A DNA stretch of 47,047 nucleotides from Microcaldota archaeon (GCA_018304295.1 JAGVWK010000044.1:1-47047), one strand, 5' to 3'; shown: positions 1-9,614, counted from the stretch's first letter. Notes: a model not told the origin generated them from the letters alone. Numbers and translations are program-made.

Positions 1-30
1 ATACAACAGGCTGCCGCACAGCAGCCTTAA
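1..30 (+). CDS. possible 3' end of an upstream gene
   Basis: Frame 1 reads nine codons (IQQAAAQQP) and then TAA at 28-30. The Gln/Ala-rich tail could be the C-terminus of a protein that starts to the left of the window. Nothing else supports it, so this is only a possibility. Bases 31-127, between it and the helicase gene, show no gene that I can support. Confidence 0.25.
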   Translation: MQQAAAQQP

Positions 31-127
31 ATACAAAACGCCCCTAGAAGTATTCAGAGCCAAGCAAGCGGCTGGCGCTATATGTGGTGTCACTTAACAT
101 CAAGAATTAAAGGGCATGCTTCTTGCG

Positions 128-1684
128 CTATTTTCCCTTTGCCTCTTTTATCTCAAGTATCCTGTCCACGCGGAAAGTCCGCTCCTCCTCGCGCAAAAAA
201 CAATAGCCGCACACCGCAAGGTAGCGCTTTTCCGAATATTCCATCTCGCCCACTTCCCGCGGCAATATGTCGCGCACGCTCCTGCTCCCATCGGTTTTCA
301 GGTAGATTATTCTCACTTTTCTTTTTTCTTCCGCAGCCTTCCTCAAAAGCGCAATTTTATTTTCAAGTGGCATTTTCTCCTCCGATTTGCGGTAATGGCA
401 GCCGCTTATGAACTTTGCGGCGCGCCAGTCCGTGAAAATGTGCCGCTTCTCAACCTTTTTTTTCAGGTGCACCCCTTCAAGCGTGCGGCAGCGGCTCAAT
501 GCAACATATACCTGCCCCGGCGCAAAGGTCCCTGCACCCAAATCTATGAAAACCCTGTCAAAAGTTTTTCCTTGGCTTTTGTGTATAGTGACCGCCCACG
601 CGAGCTTGAGTGGATATTGGGTAAAGGAGCCGACAACCTTTGAATCCACGAAGCGGGTTTTTTCATTGAAGAAATAATTAAAGCAGTCCCATTTGTACGG
701 GATTACACGCTCCTTTTCCCCATTGTCTATTGCAACTTCAATCCCGCCGCTCCCATCGCAATGCCCTATGGTTCCCATCGTGCCATTTACCCATCGCAAG
801 TCCGCATCGTTGTTAAGAAGCATTACGCGAGCACCAACCTTGAGCCTGAGGTCAATTTCAGTTGGAAGGCCTGCGCGGTCAAAATTGCCTTTCACTGCGC
901 CCTTGTAGGAAAAGCACTTTCCGGGCAGTTGTTCCAATTGCATTGCATTTACTTCCTCGGCAGCCTTGTTCGTTGTTGTCAGGGTTACAAAACCCGAATC
1001 CGCAGCCGGCTGTGAAACAGCACTCACGCGGGTGTTAAGCAGCCGAAAGTCCGCATCATTTGTCCTATTGATGCGGATTGCATTAAGCAGCCCGATAAAC
1101 CTGTCGTCCTTTTGGCGGTATATTTTTTGCAGCTCCACAAATTCCGGATTTATTTTCCGAAAGCTTTTGGAATCAAAGAAATACGGGCTGTCATAGAGTT
1201 CCAGCGGGTTGCCTGCATCCCTGCCTGACACAACCGGCGCAAGCTGGTGCAAGTCCCCAATGAAAATCATCTGCACGCCCCCGAAGGGGGTGTTTTTCTT
1301 CCTTGCATTAAGGCGCAGGAACTTGTCCACGCAGTCCAAAAGGTCCGCGCGCACCATGGACGCCTCATCAATGAGAATGGCATCAATGCCACTGTAAAGC
1401 TCCGCATCCCATTTTGTTTTTTTCACTTTCCCAATGGTTATATCCGGCTTGAATTTGAAAAACGAGTGTATGGTCTGCCCGCCCACATTTACGGCTGCAA
1501 CGCCAGTTGGCGCAAGCACCGCAACCTGCTTTTTTGTCGTGTTGCGGAAATAATCAAGCAGCGTGGATTTTCCAGTGCCCGCCCTGCCTGTAATAAAAAC
1601 GTGGCAACCCGTACTTTCCATTATTTTGAGCGCTTGGGAGAACTCTTCGTTAAATTCTATTTTCGTGTTTGGCGGCTGCTGCAT
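128..1684 (-). CDS. PIF1-like helicase with C-terminal WYL domain
   Basis: A 518-residue SF1 DNA helicase of the PIF1/RecD-like class. Seen: Walker A GRAGTGKS at about 33-40, APTGVAAVNVGGQTIHSFF (motif Ia region), Walker B IDEAS at about 105-109, GDLHQLAPV (motif III), and near the C-terminal end of the helicase the TIHKSQGKTFDRVFIDL and YVALSRC motifs typical of PIF1. The last ~75 residues (about 443-518) look like a WYL domain, with RIIYLK..G..R..LP, YLAVCGYC and F.VDRIL. WYL domains are known ligand- or nucleic-acid-sensing modules, so the helicase may be regulated through it (inference). A TTG-initiated reading frame extends 24 codons further upstream, but ATG at 1684 has a GGTG site just upstream and begins at the expected place before the helicase core. 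Confidence 0.9.
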   Translation of the reverse strand: MQQPPNTKIEFNEEFSQALKIMESTGCHVFITGRAGTGKSTLLDYFRNTTKKQVAVLAPTGVAAVNVGGQTIHSFFKFKPDITIGKVKKTKWDAELYSGIDAILIDEASMVRADLLDCVDKFLRLNARKKNTPFGGVQMIFIGDLHQLAPVVSGRDAGNPLELYDSPYFFDSKSFRKINPEFVELQKIYRQKDDRFIGLLNAIRINRTNDADFRLLNTRVSAVSQPAADSGFVTLTTTNKAAEEVNAMQLEQLPGKCFSYKGAVKGNFDRAGLPTEIDLRLKVGARVMLLNNDADLRWVNGTMGTIGHCDGSGGIEVAIDNGEKERVIPYKWDCFNYFFNEKTRFVDSKVVGSFTQYPLKLAWAVTIHKSQGKTFDRVFIDLGAGTFAPGQVYVALSRCRTLEGVHLKKKVEKRHIFTDWRAAKFISGCHYRKSEEKMPLENKIALLRKAAEEKRKVRIIYLKTDGSRSVRDILPREVGEMEYSEKRYLAVCGYCFLREEERTFRVDRILEIKEAKGK

Positions 1685-1798
1685 GTTGGCACCAGATAAC
1701 AGTAAGTATCCCTTGTGCAGATTAGGTTTATTTGCTTTTGGAGGCTCAAAAAACAAAAAGCAAGGAAAAGCGCCGCGGGCTTTGCTTCAAGCGCAAGC

Positions 1799-1842
1799 AA
1801 AAATAAAAGAAAGGAAAAAATAAATAAAAAAATGGAAAAGAA
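1799..1842 (-). terminator. T-rich archaeal-type terminator
   Basis: Read on the minus strand, this stretch downstream of the secreted DUF4139-like gene is a run of T tracts broken by single A, G or C bases. Archaeal RNA polymerase terminates on such U-rich stretches without needing a hairpin. It lies about 40 bases after the stop codon and just before the helicase gene that follows in the same direction. Confidence 0.55.
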
Positions 1843-1880
1843 GCTACCCGTATGCAGGCCCGCTGGCGCCCACTGTGGCA

Positions 1881-3380
1881 TCAACCGGGTACCCTCCCTG
1901 CCCCGTAATACACCGGCACATTGTAGTAGTTCGTAACAGTGTGAGTGTAGCTTACCTGCGCCTTACCTCCTGCGGGCACGTCCACTATCCACTGCAGCCT
2001 GTTTTCCCCAAGCCGTTGCGGCTCGCTGCTTGCTGATACGAATTCCACCATGTCCCCGTAGTTCATGGTGTCTATCGCCTTTATTTTCTCCGCATTGCCG
2101 CCAAAGTTTTCAAGCGTCATGTTCACCATGTACGTTGTTACGCGCGCATTGGAGCCTGCCATCTGAGTGCTTTCCTCAACGATTTTCTTTGCGCTCACAT
2201 CGGATACGTCCGCGTATGCGACTTCCACTTTCTTGCCTGCTGGAACGTATTGCACGCTTGCCTCGCCTGCAAACACGCCCTCCTCATACACCTTTACAAG
2301 CCCCGCAGCAATCGGCCTTTGCAGCGTGTTGTTGAACACAAGCACCCTTTGCGGATATTGCCCATACAGGCTGGCTTCCCACACGTTTTCCTTTGCGTAT
2401 TGCACGCTTCCGGAAGAGAGCTCATATTTTGCCCACTCGCCGCTTTTGAGGCTCACCGGCTGCGCAATCGTGTATACATAATACTGGCCGCTCTGGGAGA
2501 ATGCAGCCGCATTGCTGGTGTCAAGCGCATACGCGCCGCCTGCTTTTGTGCTTTCCACTGCGGGCATTGGCGCATAGCGCGGGTATGGCACATAGTATGA
2601 AATGTGCGGGTATCCCACCACCACTTTTGCCTGCACCCCTTCCCAGTCCTCCCCCGCATTGTTTTGCAGGGTCGCATAGAGCTTCAATTGGCCGCTTCCG
2701 CTTTGCGCGCTTCCCACCTGCGCATATGCAACAGGCTCCCAAGAAGCCCAGCTTGAGAGGTAGCTTATGCCAAGGGTTTTGCTGCCGCTTCCAATCCCAT
2801 AAAAGCTTGCCTCAACCCCGCTTTCCCTTTCCGTCTGGTTCCATGAATATTCCTTTACGTACTGCCTGCTGCCCGCGCTTATCTCCATTATGTCCTTAAG
2901 CTGCACTATACTGAGCTTTCCTGCCTGCTCAAGCCATACCGCCTGCTCATCCGCATGCACAAGTATGCCGCTTTTCATCCCATTGCTTGTGTTAAGTGAA
3001 ACATTCTCCTGCATGCTTTCATTCAAAAGCCCAAAGAGCGTGAGCGCCCTTTTTTCAGTTTTCGTAACGTTCACTTCCCTGTCAAAAAACATTTGCATAT
3101 ACGCATCAGTGCCGTCCGCATCCACCTGCATGCTGGAAAAGAGCGCCCCCTGCGCAAGCCCCAGCACCTTCACATATGCATCAGCGCCCGTGGACTCAAA
3201 AGTGCCCTCGCGCTGCACGTACGACATCCCATTGGAGTACAGCATCACTGTTTTTACCGGCGCATCCACTTCGCCAAAAGCGCCTGCGCTTTCCTGCGCA
3301 AAGCCGCTTTGCGCCAAAAATACTGCCATGACAGCAACAACTGCAAATATTGCAAGCAATTTTTTCATTCTCATCACCAC
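1881..3380 (-). CDS. secreted DUF4139-like protein
   Basis: About 499 residues with a clear signal peptide: basic MRMKK, a hydrophobic core of roughly 17 residues, and a likely signal peptidase site after SGFA. The mature part resembles the DUF4139 (mucoidy inhibitor A-like) beta-rich fold: a YSNGMSYVQREG strand near the N-terminus and a central ISYLSSWASWEPVAYAQV followed by LKLYATLQNNAGEDWEGVQAKV, where 'NNAGEDW' matches the family's TGEDW signature. No C-terminal anchor is seen, so it is probably released or held by partners. Start: GTG 3380 lies 6 nt after a strong AAGGAG; ATG at 3374 or 3368 are alternatives that keep the signal peptide. Function is unknown; an envelope role is inferred from the signal peptide only. 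Confidence 0.75.
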   Translation of the reverse strand: MVMRMKKLLAIFAVVAVMAVFLAQSGFAQESAGAFGEVDAPVKTVMLYSNGMSYVQREGTFESTGADAYVKVLGLAQGALFSSMQVDADGTDAYMQMFFDREVNVTKTEKRALTLFGLLNESMQENVSLNTSNGMKSGILVHADEQAVWLEQAGKLSIVQLKDIMEISAGSRQYVKEYSWNQTERESGVEASFYGIGSGSKTLGISYLSSWASWEPVAYAQVGSAQSGSGQLKLYATLQNNAGEDWEGVQAKVVVGYPHISYYVPYPRYAPMPAVESTKAGGAYALDTSNAAAFSQSGQYYVYTIAQPVSLKSGEWAKYELSSGSVQYAKENVWEASLYGQYPQRVLVFNNTLQRPIAAGLVKVYEEGVFAGEASVQYVPAGKKVEVAYADVSDVSAKKIVEESTQMAGSNARVTTYMVNMTLENFGGNAEKIKAIDTMNYGDMVEFVSASSEPQRLGENRLQWIVDVPAGGKAQVSYTHTVTNYYNVPVYYGAGRVPG

Positions 3381-3448
3381 TAGTTTCTCCTTCCTCCGCT
3401 TTAAAAATGCCCCTTTTTTTGGAAGGCATTTTTTGTTCTCTTTGCAAC

Positions 3449-3458
3449 CATTATAAAT
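3449..3458 (+). promoter_or_regulatory. TATA-like box for the tatD-family gene
   Basis: ATTATAAATT centred about 27 nt before the ATG at 3480, with no Shine-Dalgarno site between. This spacing predicts a leaderless transcript that starts at or near the ATG. Confidence 0.5.
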
Positions 3459-3479
3459 TCCAAGCGCGCACTTTATCCC

Positions 3480-4250
3480 ATGCCCTTCATTTTCTCAGAT
3501 TCGCACTGCCACCTTGATTGCATGGGCGAGTATCCCCCCTCTTCCCACCCTGATTTTTTGCACATTACGTGCGGCTATTCGCGCAAAAGCAACGCAAAAA
3601 ACTTTGAAATCGCAAAAAACAACCCGAACGTTTTTTGCTGCCTTGGCATAGCTCCACAGGAGGCAATGAAGTTTGAAAACGTGCAGGAGGAAATCGCGCA
3701 CGCAGAAAGCGAGATAATGGCATTCCATTCGCAGCTGCCGCAAAAGATTGTCGCAATAGGGGAGATAGGGCTTGATTTTCATTGGGCAAAAAACCCGCAC
3801 GAGCGCGAAAAGCAGGCGCAGTGCTTCCTTTCAATGCTTTCACTTGCAAAAAGGCTTTCCCTGCCGGTTGTGATACACTCGCGGGACTCAATGGACGAAG
3901 TGATAAGCGTGCTTGAGAGGGAACGCCCGCAAAAAATAATGATGCACTGCTATTCAGGAAGCGAGCAGCAGACAAAAAGGCTGCTTCCCCTTGGCGCGAC
4001 CCTCTCCATCCCGCCACTGCGCTCCAAGGAGAGAAAGAAAGCCATTAAATTAGCTGGCATGCACAATATGGTTGCAGAGACGGACGCGCCCTACATAGGC
4101 AAATTTCCTCAGGACGTGCAGGCAAGCATCCAGATGGTTGCGGATGCGCTTGGCATCCCGTTTGAAGAGGCGCAAAAGGCGGCAGTGCAGAACACAATGG
4201 GGTTCTTTGGAATAGGCGGACTTGGCATAAGCGGGTGGGAAAATGTTTGA
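3480..4250 (+). CDS. TatD-family metal-dependent hydrolase
   Basis: 256 residues, the usual length for TatD-type deoxyribonucleases, which fold as a TIM barrel with a two-metal site. Visible metal and active-site motifs in order: DSHCHLD at 7-13, GEIGLDF at 94-100, VIHSRD at 131-136, HCYSG at 156-160 and AETDAPYIG at 199-207. All family ligands appear present, so it should be active. Expected role is 3'-exonuclease or DNA/RNA end processing; the true substrate in archaea is not established. Its 3' end overlaps the NYN gene by 8 bases, so the two are probably co-transcribed and translationally coupled. Confidence 0.9.
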   Translation: MPFIFSDSHCHLDCMGEYPPSSHPDFLHITCGYSRKSNAKNFEIAKNNPNVFCCLGIAPQEAMKFENVQEEIAHAESEIMAFHSQLPQKIVAIGEIGLDFHWAKNPHEREKQAQCFLSMLSLAKRLSLPVVIHSRDSMDEVISVLERERPQKIMMHCYSGSEQQTKRLLPLGATLSIPPLRSKERKKAIKLAGMHNMVAETDAPYIGKFPQDVQASIQMVADALGIPFEEAQKAAVQNTMGFFGIGGLGISGWENV

Positions 4251-4719
4251 GCAGCTCAAAAACCTCAAGACGATTTTCAGGCAAAAGAAGGTGGAAGGCA
4301 AAAATATCGCCCTTCTTATAGACGGCCCAAACGTTATACGGCGCGAAATGAACCTTGATTTGCAAAAAGTGCGACATGAGGTTGAAAAGCACGGCACAAT
4401 AAAGGTGGGGCGCATTTTTCTTGACCAATACGCTTCCGACAAGCTCATAGAAGCAATGGTGAATCAGGGCTTTGAGCCTAAAATAACAACCGGCGATGTG
4501 GACGTTACAATGGCCGTTGAGGCAATGGAGCAGGTGTTCAACCCACACATACACGTGATAGCGCTCATGACGCGCGACATAGATTTTCGCCCGGTGCTTG
4601 TGAAGGCAAAGGAGCTGGGAAAAGAAACAATCGTGATAGGCGCGGAGCCGGGCTTTTCAGTTGCATTGCGCAACACCGCGGACATTGTGATACTCGCAGA
4701 GGCAAGCAAGAAGCCCTAA
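4243..4719 (+). CDS. NYN-domain (PIN-like, LabA/DUF88 type) protein
   Basis: 158 residues of a NYN domain, a PIN-fold nuclease-like domain with an acidic metal site. Seen: LLIDGPNVI at 24-32 (first Asp), [13 protein letters not shown] from 84 and LMTRDIDF at 109-115, which supply the other expected acidic residues. [23 protein letters not shown] forms the last strand-helix pair. NYN proteins are predicted or shown RNases in several systems. Coupling to the TatD gene suggests a shared nucleic-acid processing job (inference). The gene end overlaps the convergent helicase gene by 4 bases. Confidence 0.85.
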   Translation: MFEQLKNLKTIFRQKKVEGKNIALLIDGPNVIRREMNLDLQKVRHEVEKHGTIKVGRIFLDQYASDKLIEAMVNQGFEPKITTGDVDVTMAVEAMEQVFNPHIHVIALMTRDIDFRPVLVKAKELGKETIVIGAEPGFSVALRNTADIVILAEASKKP

Positions 4720-6851
4720 ATGCCGCCTTTTAGCACCTCTTTTGCAATTTTCCTTGCAGCCTCCTTGTCCAAATACCTGTTGTTATTTCCGCATTGGGAG
4801 GAGAATATGCACTTTGGGCACCCTTTTTCGCATGTGCATTTTTCCAGCCTGTCCGCAGACATTTGCATTACCCTCTCATATTTCTCAAATATCTGCGCGG
4901 TTGCCCCATTGCCAAACGCATTGCCCTCATAAACCGCCATTGCCCCGCTTGGGTATGAAATGCCCCCTATTTCCGCAGGGTCGCAGCCGCACACCGCAGG
5001 CATCATTGCAATGCTCACGTGCTCAAGGGCGTGCAGCCCCTCGGCAAAGTTTCCGATGTGCCCCTCCTCCTCAAAATCCAGCCATATCCCCAAGGTGTCA
5101 AACTCGTGCACAAGGGGCTCTTGCAGCTGGTGGCGCGCAAGAGTTTGCTGCGTATAAGAGTCCTTGAGCGCATACCCCTCCACAGTGTCCTTTATGTGCA
5201 TTTTCCCAAAATAAAGCGCGCGGCCAAAAACTTCCCTCTCCTTAAGCGTTTCCAGAGCCTCATATTCTTTCTGGTGCAGTGCGCTTGTGTAGTGCCCTTT
5301 TGCGGACGCATCCCGCGCAACCTTTGCGATTTTTCCCTTTGCATCAAATTCCGCGCACCTGTAGTGCACTCCGGCATGCAAATAAATCGCGCCGGGATGC
5401 AGCTCCTTTATTGCCATGTGCTCTTCGCGCTGCCCCATTTTCCTTCCAGTGTGCGCATCCACTATCTCAACCGGCTCCGCCTCGCTTCGTATGCCGCTTT
5501 CCTTTACAAAGCGCAGCGCATCCTTTGAGGGGATGAGGCGGCTTCCCCATCTGCGCAGCATTCCCTTTTGCAGCAAATCCGCTGCCAGCTGCCTTCTTTT
5601 TCCCTCAAGCTCAGCGTCCCCAAGGGGAAAGTCCCTGCTTGCGCATATTATGTGCGCCTGCGAAACAGCCTCGTTTGCGGCATTCACGTAGCACCTTTCG
5701 GTCTCTCCTTGCAAATACCTGCCTGCGCTTTCCGCAAAATACTGGTCAAGGGGGTTGTCGCGCGCAACATAAACCGCATAAGCCTTCTGCCCTTTTCTTC
5801 CCGCCCTTCCAACCCTTTGCCTAAAGCGCGTAATGGTGCCGGGAAAGCCCGCCAATACGACCGCATCCACGCTCCCAATGTCAATGCCAAGCTCAAGCGC
5901 GCTTGTTGTTGCAAGCGCGCGCAATGAGCCGCTGCGGAATTTATCCTCTATTTCCCTTCTCTCTCCCATAGAAAGCCCTGCGCGGTATGCAAGCATTGAA
6001 AACCCCATGTCAGACGCCATCACGCCCATTCTTTCCGCAACAGCGTGCGAATTGCAAAATACAAGGGTTTTTCTCCCAAGCTCTTTTGTGATTTTGAGCG
6101 CAGCCGTGGTGTAGCTTTCATCCTGCGGGTTCACTACATAGTGCTCAAGGGGCGGCTTTGGCGCCCCCCTCGCGCTTACCTCTTCAAACTCCTCCTCAAA
6201 AACAGCATTTGCAAATTCCCGCGCATTTGCAATTGTTGCGGAGCAGCATGCAAACTGGAGTTTTTTCACATTCTGGTGCATCTTGCACACCCTCTTTAGC
6301 CTCCATGCTATGTTTGACACGTGCGCCCCAAGCACGCCCGAATAGGTGTGCAGCTCATCCACAATAACCAATCTTAAATTCTTCCAAAAAGGAGCAAAAA
6401 TGCGGCTTTGCATAAGAAGGAAATGCAGCATGTCAAAGTTGGTGATGAGCACGTGCGGAGGGGACTGCCTTATCTTTTCCCTCCAGTAATCAGAAGTATC
6501 CCCGTCATACACTTCCGCTCGCACCCCAAGGAGCGAAAATTCCTTCCATCTTGCAAGCTGGTCGCGCGAAAGCGCCTTTGTTGGGTACACGACAAGCACA
6601 CTTTCCCCCCGCAATGCAGCCAATACCGCAGGAAGCATGTAGCTTTCCGTTTTTCCAGATGCGGTAGGGGCAACGATTACGATGTTCTTCCCCTCCCCGA
6701 TTTTCCCAATCGCCTCGCACTGGTGCGCGTACAGCCTCCTAATTCCCCGATTTGAAAGCACAAACGCAAGCTTCTCGTCTATTTCACACTCTCCAAAAGA
6801 CGCATCCGTTTCTTTCTCAAGGAAAACCTTTGGGGAAAATCCTTCCAGCAT
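4716..6851 (-). CDS. DEAD/DEAH helicase with DUF1998/MZB domain (Hrq1/MrfA type)
   Basis: 711 residues of an SF2 helicase. Seen: YAHQCEAI (Q-motif-like), Walker A APTASGKT at 61-68, [14 protein letters not shown] at 165-168 (motif II), CCSATIANA (motif III), [20 protein letters not shown] and [11 protein letters not shown] (motifs V and VI). The C-terminal part has a Cys cluster, [10 protein letters not shown]...C, typical of the DUF1998/MrfA zinc-binding (MZB) domain. Bacterial MrfA and fungal Hrq1 act in repair of cross-linked DNA, so a repair role is likely. A TTG-initiated frame runs 11 codons further up, but ATG 6851 fits better with the TATA-like box on this strand near 6893-6902. Confidence 0.9.
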   Translation of the reverse strand: MLEGFSPKVFLEKETDASFGECEIDEKLAFVLSNRGIRRLYAHQCEAIGKIGEGKNIVIVAPTASGKTESYMLPAVLAALRGESVLVVYPTKALSRDQLARWKEFSLLGVRAEVYDGDTSDYWREKIRQSPPHVLITNFDMLHFLLMQSRIFAPFWKNLRLVIVDELHTYSGVLGAHVSNIAWRLKRVCKMHQNVKKLQFACCSATIANAREFANAVFEEEFEEVSARGAPKPPLEHYVVNPQDESYTTAALKITKELGRKTLVFCNSHAVAERMGVMASDMGFSMLAYRAGLSMGERREIEDKFRSGSLRALATTSALELGIDIGSVDAVVLAGFPGTITRFRQRVGRAGRKGQKAYAVYVARDNPLDQYFAESAGRYLQGETERCYVNAANEAVSQAHIICASRDFPLGDAELEGKRRQLAADLLQKGMLRRWGSRLIPSKDALRFVKESGIRSEAEPVEIVDAHTGRKMGQREEHMAIKELHPGAIYLHAGVHYRCAEFDAKGKIAKVARDASAKGHYTSALHQKEYEALETLKEREVFGRALYFGKMHIKDTVEGYALKDSYTQQTLARHQLQEPLVHEFDTLGIWLDFEEEGHIGNFAEGLHALEHVSIAMMPAVCGCDPAEIGGISYPSGAMAVYEGNAFGNGATAQIFEKYERVMQMSADRLEKCTCEKGCPKCIFSSQCGNNNRYLDKEAARKIAKEVLKGGI

Positions 6852-6890
6852 AAGGCATATTTTGCAAGAAGGGAATAAAAACAAGCATAT

Positions 6891-6931
6891 TATTATAAAT
6901 AAGTTTAATCTTACTTATCTTACGTGATAAT
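6891..6931. promoter_or_regulatory. divergent promoter with tandem and inverted repeats
   Basis: A shared A+T-rich region between the DUF1998 helicase (left) and the AbrB/RelE pair (right). TATTATAAATAA can serve as TATA box on either strand. Next to it lie an inverted repeat, ATAAGT (6899-6904) and ACTTAT (6913-6918), and a tandem 9-bp repeat, ATCTTACTT/ATCTTACGT (6908-6925). These sit between the TATA-like box and the antitoxin ATG at 6932, where an autorepressor would bind. Confidence 0.5.
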
Positions 6932-7204
6932 ATGGACATAGAACTGGTGAAAATATCCTCCCGCGGGCAGTTCGTCCTTCCTCTTTCCATGCGCAAGCGC
7001 TTGAAAATAAGCCAAGGCGAACGTTTCATGGTAGTGGAAGACATGGGTTCAATAGTGCTCAAGCCCCTAAAGAGCCTAAAGAACAGCATAGAGGAAGAAC
7101 TATACCTCATGGAAGAGGCGGCAAAAGGCTGGAAAGAAATCAAGAAGGGCAAGGTTACCAGCATGTCAAAGGAAAAGTTCCTCAAGGAGCTGTCCGAATG
7201 GTAA
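6932..7204 (+). CDS. AbrB/MazE-type antitoxin
   Basis: 90 residues. The N-terminal half is a swapped-hairpin AbrB/SpoVT domain: VKISSRGQFVLPLSMRKRLKISQGERFMVV, where 'RGQFVLP..R..L' is the family hallmark. The C-terminal half (about 50-90) is a charged helix that would wrap the toxin. It overlaps the downstream RelE-like gene by 7 bases, the usual layout of type II toxin-antitoxin operons, with antitoxin first. It probably represses its own promoter through the repeats just upstream (inference). Confidence 0.85.
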   Translation: MDIELVKISSRGQFVLPLSMRKRLKISQGERFMVVEDMGSIVLKPLKSLKNSIEEELYLMEEAAKGWKEIKKGKVTSMSKEKFLKELSEW

Positions 7205-7446
7205 GAGACGTTTCCTATACTGATTCTTTCAAGAGAACCGTTGGCAAGCTCAAGGATGCTGCATTGCAGGAACGGCTGAAGAAGCAAATAACCGAAATAA
7301 TAGAGCGGCTGGACATCGGTAAGCCGCTTGTTTTCCAGCGCAAAGGCGAACGAAGCGTCCGTGTCCCGCCTTTTCGCATAATTTACGCATGGAAAGACGA
7401 TAGCATATGCTTCCTTCGCTTTGGCAAGCGCGACAGCGTGTATTGA
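7198..7446 (+). CDS. RelE/ParE-superfamily toxin
   Basis: 82 residues. RelE-like layout: an N-terminal YTDSFKRTVGKLKD helix pair, the basic RKGERSVRVPPFRIIYAWKDD strand region and a short C-terminal strand FLRFGKRDSVY. RelE members cleave mRNA on the ribosome, ParE members poison gyrase; the lineage cannot be told from this alone, though the GERSVRVPPFRIIY segment with an Arg in the strand and the C-terminal GKR..VY suit an mRNA interferase. Its stop codon abuts the stop codon of the convergent gltX with no base between them. Confidence 0.8.
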   Translation: MVRDVSYTDSFKRTVGKLKDAALQERLKKQITEIIERLDIGKPLVFQRKGERSVRVPPFRIIYAWKDDSICFLRFGKRDSVY

Positions 7447-9150
7447 TTACCCGCTCACGAATACAAAAACAAGCTTCCCTTCCTCTTTCTTGTCAAGGCG
7501 CACAAACCCGTACCTTTCAAACTGCACGATGTCCCCGATTTCAAGTTGCGCGCATGCGCTTTCACACAGCCCGCTATCAACGCTTAAGCTCTTCTCATTG
7601 TATTTCTCACCAACAAACAGGTCCCCGGCAACAAGCACTTCGCATTTTATTGCGCTTTGCGCATCCACCCACTGCATTTTCTTCCCTACAATCATTTCCT
7701 CCCCTGCGTGCGCTCCAATTATCTCTTCCCCCACTTTTGCAACTTTCACATTGTACAAATCTTTCAGGCGGAAAGTTTCATCAGGCTGCAAGGTGGCCGC
7801 ATCCGCGCCTGCGATGTAAAAGTTCCCCTGCACCTGCACGACCCTTTCCCCCATGTCCTTTATGGGGTGGTTTTTTATGCGAGCCTCCTTGCGTATGCTT
7901 TCAATCGCCCCCATCACATTAAGCTTCACCGGGTTTTTCACAAAATACCTTCTCATGCTTTTTGGGTCTATTATCTTCTTGTTCTCATTGAGCAGCTTTT
8001 CCCAGCCCGGTTCAGATTCCACTTTTGAAAGCCCAAATGAGAGCACAAACTCCTGTATTGCCTGCGGCTGCATCCCCCTTCTTTTAAGCGCAACAAGCGT
8101 GGGCAGCCTTGGGTCATCATACCCGCTCACTTTTCCCTCCTGTATGAGCGGCGTAATAAGCCTTTTTGAAACAGGCGCGCCCTTTATTGCAAGGCGCGAA
8201 AAGCCCACCAATCTGGGCGCGCGCAGCTCCAGCTTTTTTAGGATTAAAAAGTAAAGCTCATCCCTTAGCTCATATTCCTTTGAGCGCATCGCATGCGTTA
8301 CTCCCTCAAGCGAATCCATTATGGGCGCAGCAAAATCATAGGAGGGCCATACCCTGTATTTCTCCCCCTGCCTATAGTGAGCGCCCTCAATTATGCGAAA
8401 AAGCGTTGGGTCGCGCAGCACGGTGTTTTGCGCGTGCATGTCGCCCCTAAAGCGCACTATTGCCCCGCCTGCAGCAACGTTGCCCCCCATCATTTTTTTC
8501 CACAGGAGCAAATTTTCCTGCCCATCGCGCACGCGGCAGTCGCACTCATGCATTCCCATGCGGTTTTTCTTTATCTCTTGCGCGTCGCACGTGCACACGT
8601 ATGCGCAGTTTTTCACCATGAGCTCTTGCGCATATGCATAGAACTCCTCCATCCTGTCAGAAGTGTAAGTTTCCTCCTGCCAGCTTATCCCAAGCCACAA
8701 GAGCCCGTCTTTTATTGCCTGCACAAACTCCACTTTCTCTTTTTCCGGGTTTGTGTCATCAAAGCGCAGCAGCATCTTCCCGCCGTATTTTTGCACCGGC
8801 ACATACTCAAGGAACGCAGCCTTTGCATGCCCTATGTGCGGGTATCCCGAAGGCTCAGGCGCAAACCTTGTAACAACTTTCCCCGCCAGCGCCCCCTCAA
8901 GCCCAATTTCCCGCTTTTCCTCCTTTTTCTCCTCAAAAGAATAAGCCCCAAGCTCCCCCTCCACCTGCTCAATTGGAAGCGCATTCACCCTTTTTGCCTC
9001 CTCATTTATTTTCGCCATGGTGCCTTTCATGTCCTCTTTTGCAGATGGCACCTCGCCTATCACTTTCCCTATTATTTTTGCGGGTATTGCAAGCTTGTAA
9101 TCCGCAGCGTTCTTGAGCGTCCATTTGCGTATCGCATCGGAGAGTTCCAT
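7447..9150 (-). CDS. gltX: glutamyl-tRNA synthetase, archaeal type
   Basis: 567 residues, the expected size for the archaeal/eukaryal-type class I GluRS. Seen: an archaeal N-terminal extension of ~90 residues, FAPEPSGYPHIGHAKAAFLEY with HIGH at 105-108, RFDDTNPEKE, a VSKRL motif (KMSKS equivalent) at about residue 330, and the beta-barrel anticodon-binding C-terminal half. No separate GlnRS is visible, and archaea usually make Gln-tRNA by amidation, so this enzyme may charge both tRNAGlu and tRNAGln (family knowledge). ATG 9150 is the first start and fits the family's N-terminus. Confidence 0.95.
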   Translation of the reverse strand: MELSDAIRKWTLKNAADYKLAIPAKIIGKVIGEVPSAKEDMKGTMAKINEEAKRVNALPIEQVEGELGAYSFEEKKEEKREIGLEGALAGKVVTRFAPEPSGYPHIGHAKAAFLEYVPVQKYGGKMLLRFDDTNPEKEKVEFVQAIKDGLLWLGISWQEETYTSDRMEEFYAYAQELMVKNCAYVCTCDAQEIKKNRMGMHECDCRVRDGQENLLLWKKMMGGNVAAGGAIVRFRGDMHAQNTVLRDPTLFRIIEGAHYRQGEKYRVWPSYDFAAPIMDSLEGVTHAMRSKEYELRDELYFLILKKLELRAPRLVGFSRLAIKGAPVSKRLITPLIQEGKVSGYDDPRLPTLVALKRRGMQPQAIQEFVLSFGLSKVESEPGWEKLLNENKKIIDPKSMRRYFVKNPVKLNVMGAIESIRKEARIKNHPIKDMGERVVQVQGNFYIAGADAATLQPDETFRLKDLYNVKVAKVGEEIIGAHAGEEMIVGKKMQWVDAQSAIKCEVLVAGDLFVGEKYNEKSLSVDSGLCESACAQLEIGDIVQFERYGFVRLDKKEEGKLVFVFVSG

Positions 9151-9182
9151 AATACCGCACCTATTTCACACGCTCAATTTAT

Positions 9183-9614
9183 CTATTTTAGCAGGTTTTC
9201 ATCAAAGCCTGCAATTTTCAGCAAGTCCAGCGTGGAATAAATTTTTACAAAGTTCTGCTGCTTGAGCTTCTTGTCATTTGACCAAAGCGCAGCATCCTCG
9301 CCCAAATACATTGCAAGCGCCAAATATTCCGCGTCTTTTTTATCCGGGCTTGCTTGCCTCGCATATTTGCGGAATATTGCAAACATTTCAGGCTTTACAA
9401 ATTTTATCCTTGATTTGAAAACCCCGAGCACTTTTTCAAAATCTTCCTTTTCCGGCTTTGCCTTGGAGATTATCTCCTGCCAGTGCTCTTCCAATTCGGC
9501 AAGCATATACTCCGGTGAAAAGAGCTCAAGCCCCTCATCCATCAAAAGCAGGCGGGTAGCACTCTGCCTGATGAGCGCAGCTATGATTATGTTTGCATCC
9601 ACTACGAGCTTCAT
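9183..9614 (-). CDS. PIN-domain protein, probable toxin
   Basis: 143 residues. PIN-fold nuclease with the first Asp in KLVVDANIIIAALI, Glu residues in YMLAELEEHWQEI, Asp in KDAEYLALAMYLG and the final acidic patch WSNDKKLK. The four expected metal ligands seem present. It overlaps the upstream small gene by 4 bases (ATGA), as in VapBC-type pairs, so it is likely an RNase toxin whose antitoxin is encoded just upstream. Confidence 0.85.
   Translation of the reverse strand: MKLVVDANIIIAALIRQSATRLLLMDEGLELFSPEYMLAELEEHWQEIISKAKPEKEDFEKVLGVFKSRIKFVKPEMFAIFRKYARQASPDKKDAEYLALAMYLGEDAALWSNDKKLKQQNFVKIYSTLDLLKIAGFDENLLK

Noticed and set aside
1657-1884. Hydrophobic 75-codon frame on the minus strand before the PIF1 gene
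   Set aside because: It is the T-rich terminator read as Phe/Leu codons and overlaps the helicase N-terminus.
5416-5691. Long open frames on the strand opposite the helicase and other genes
   Set aside because: The high Ala/Cys/Ser/Pro content mirrors the codon use of the real gene on the other strand; no start sites or family motifs.
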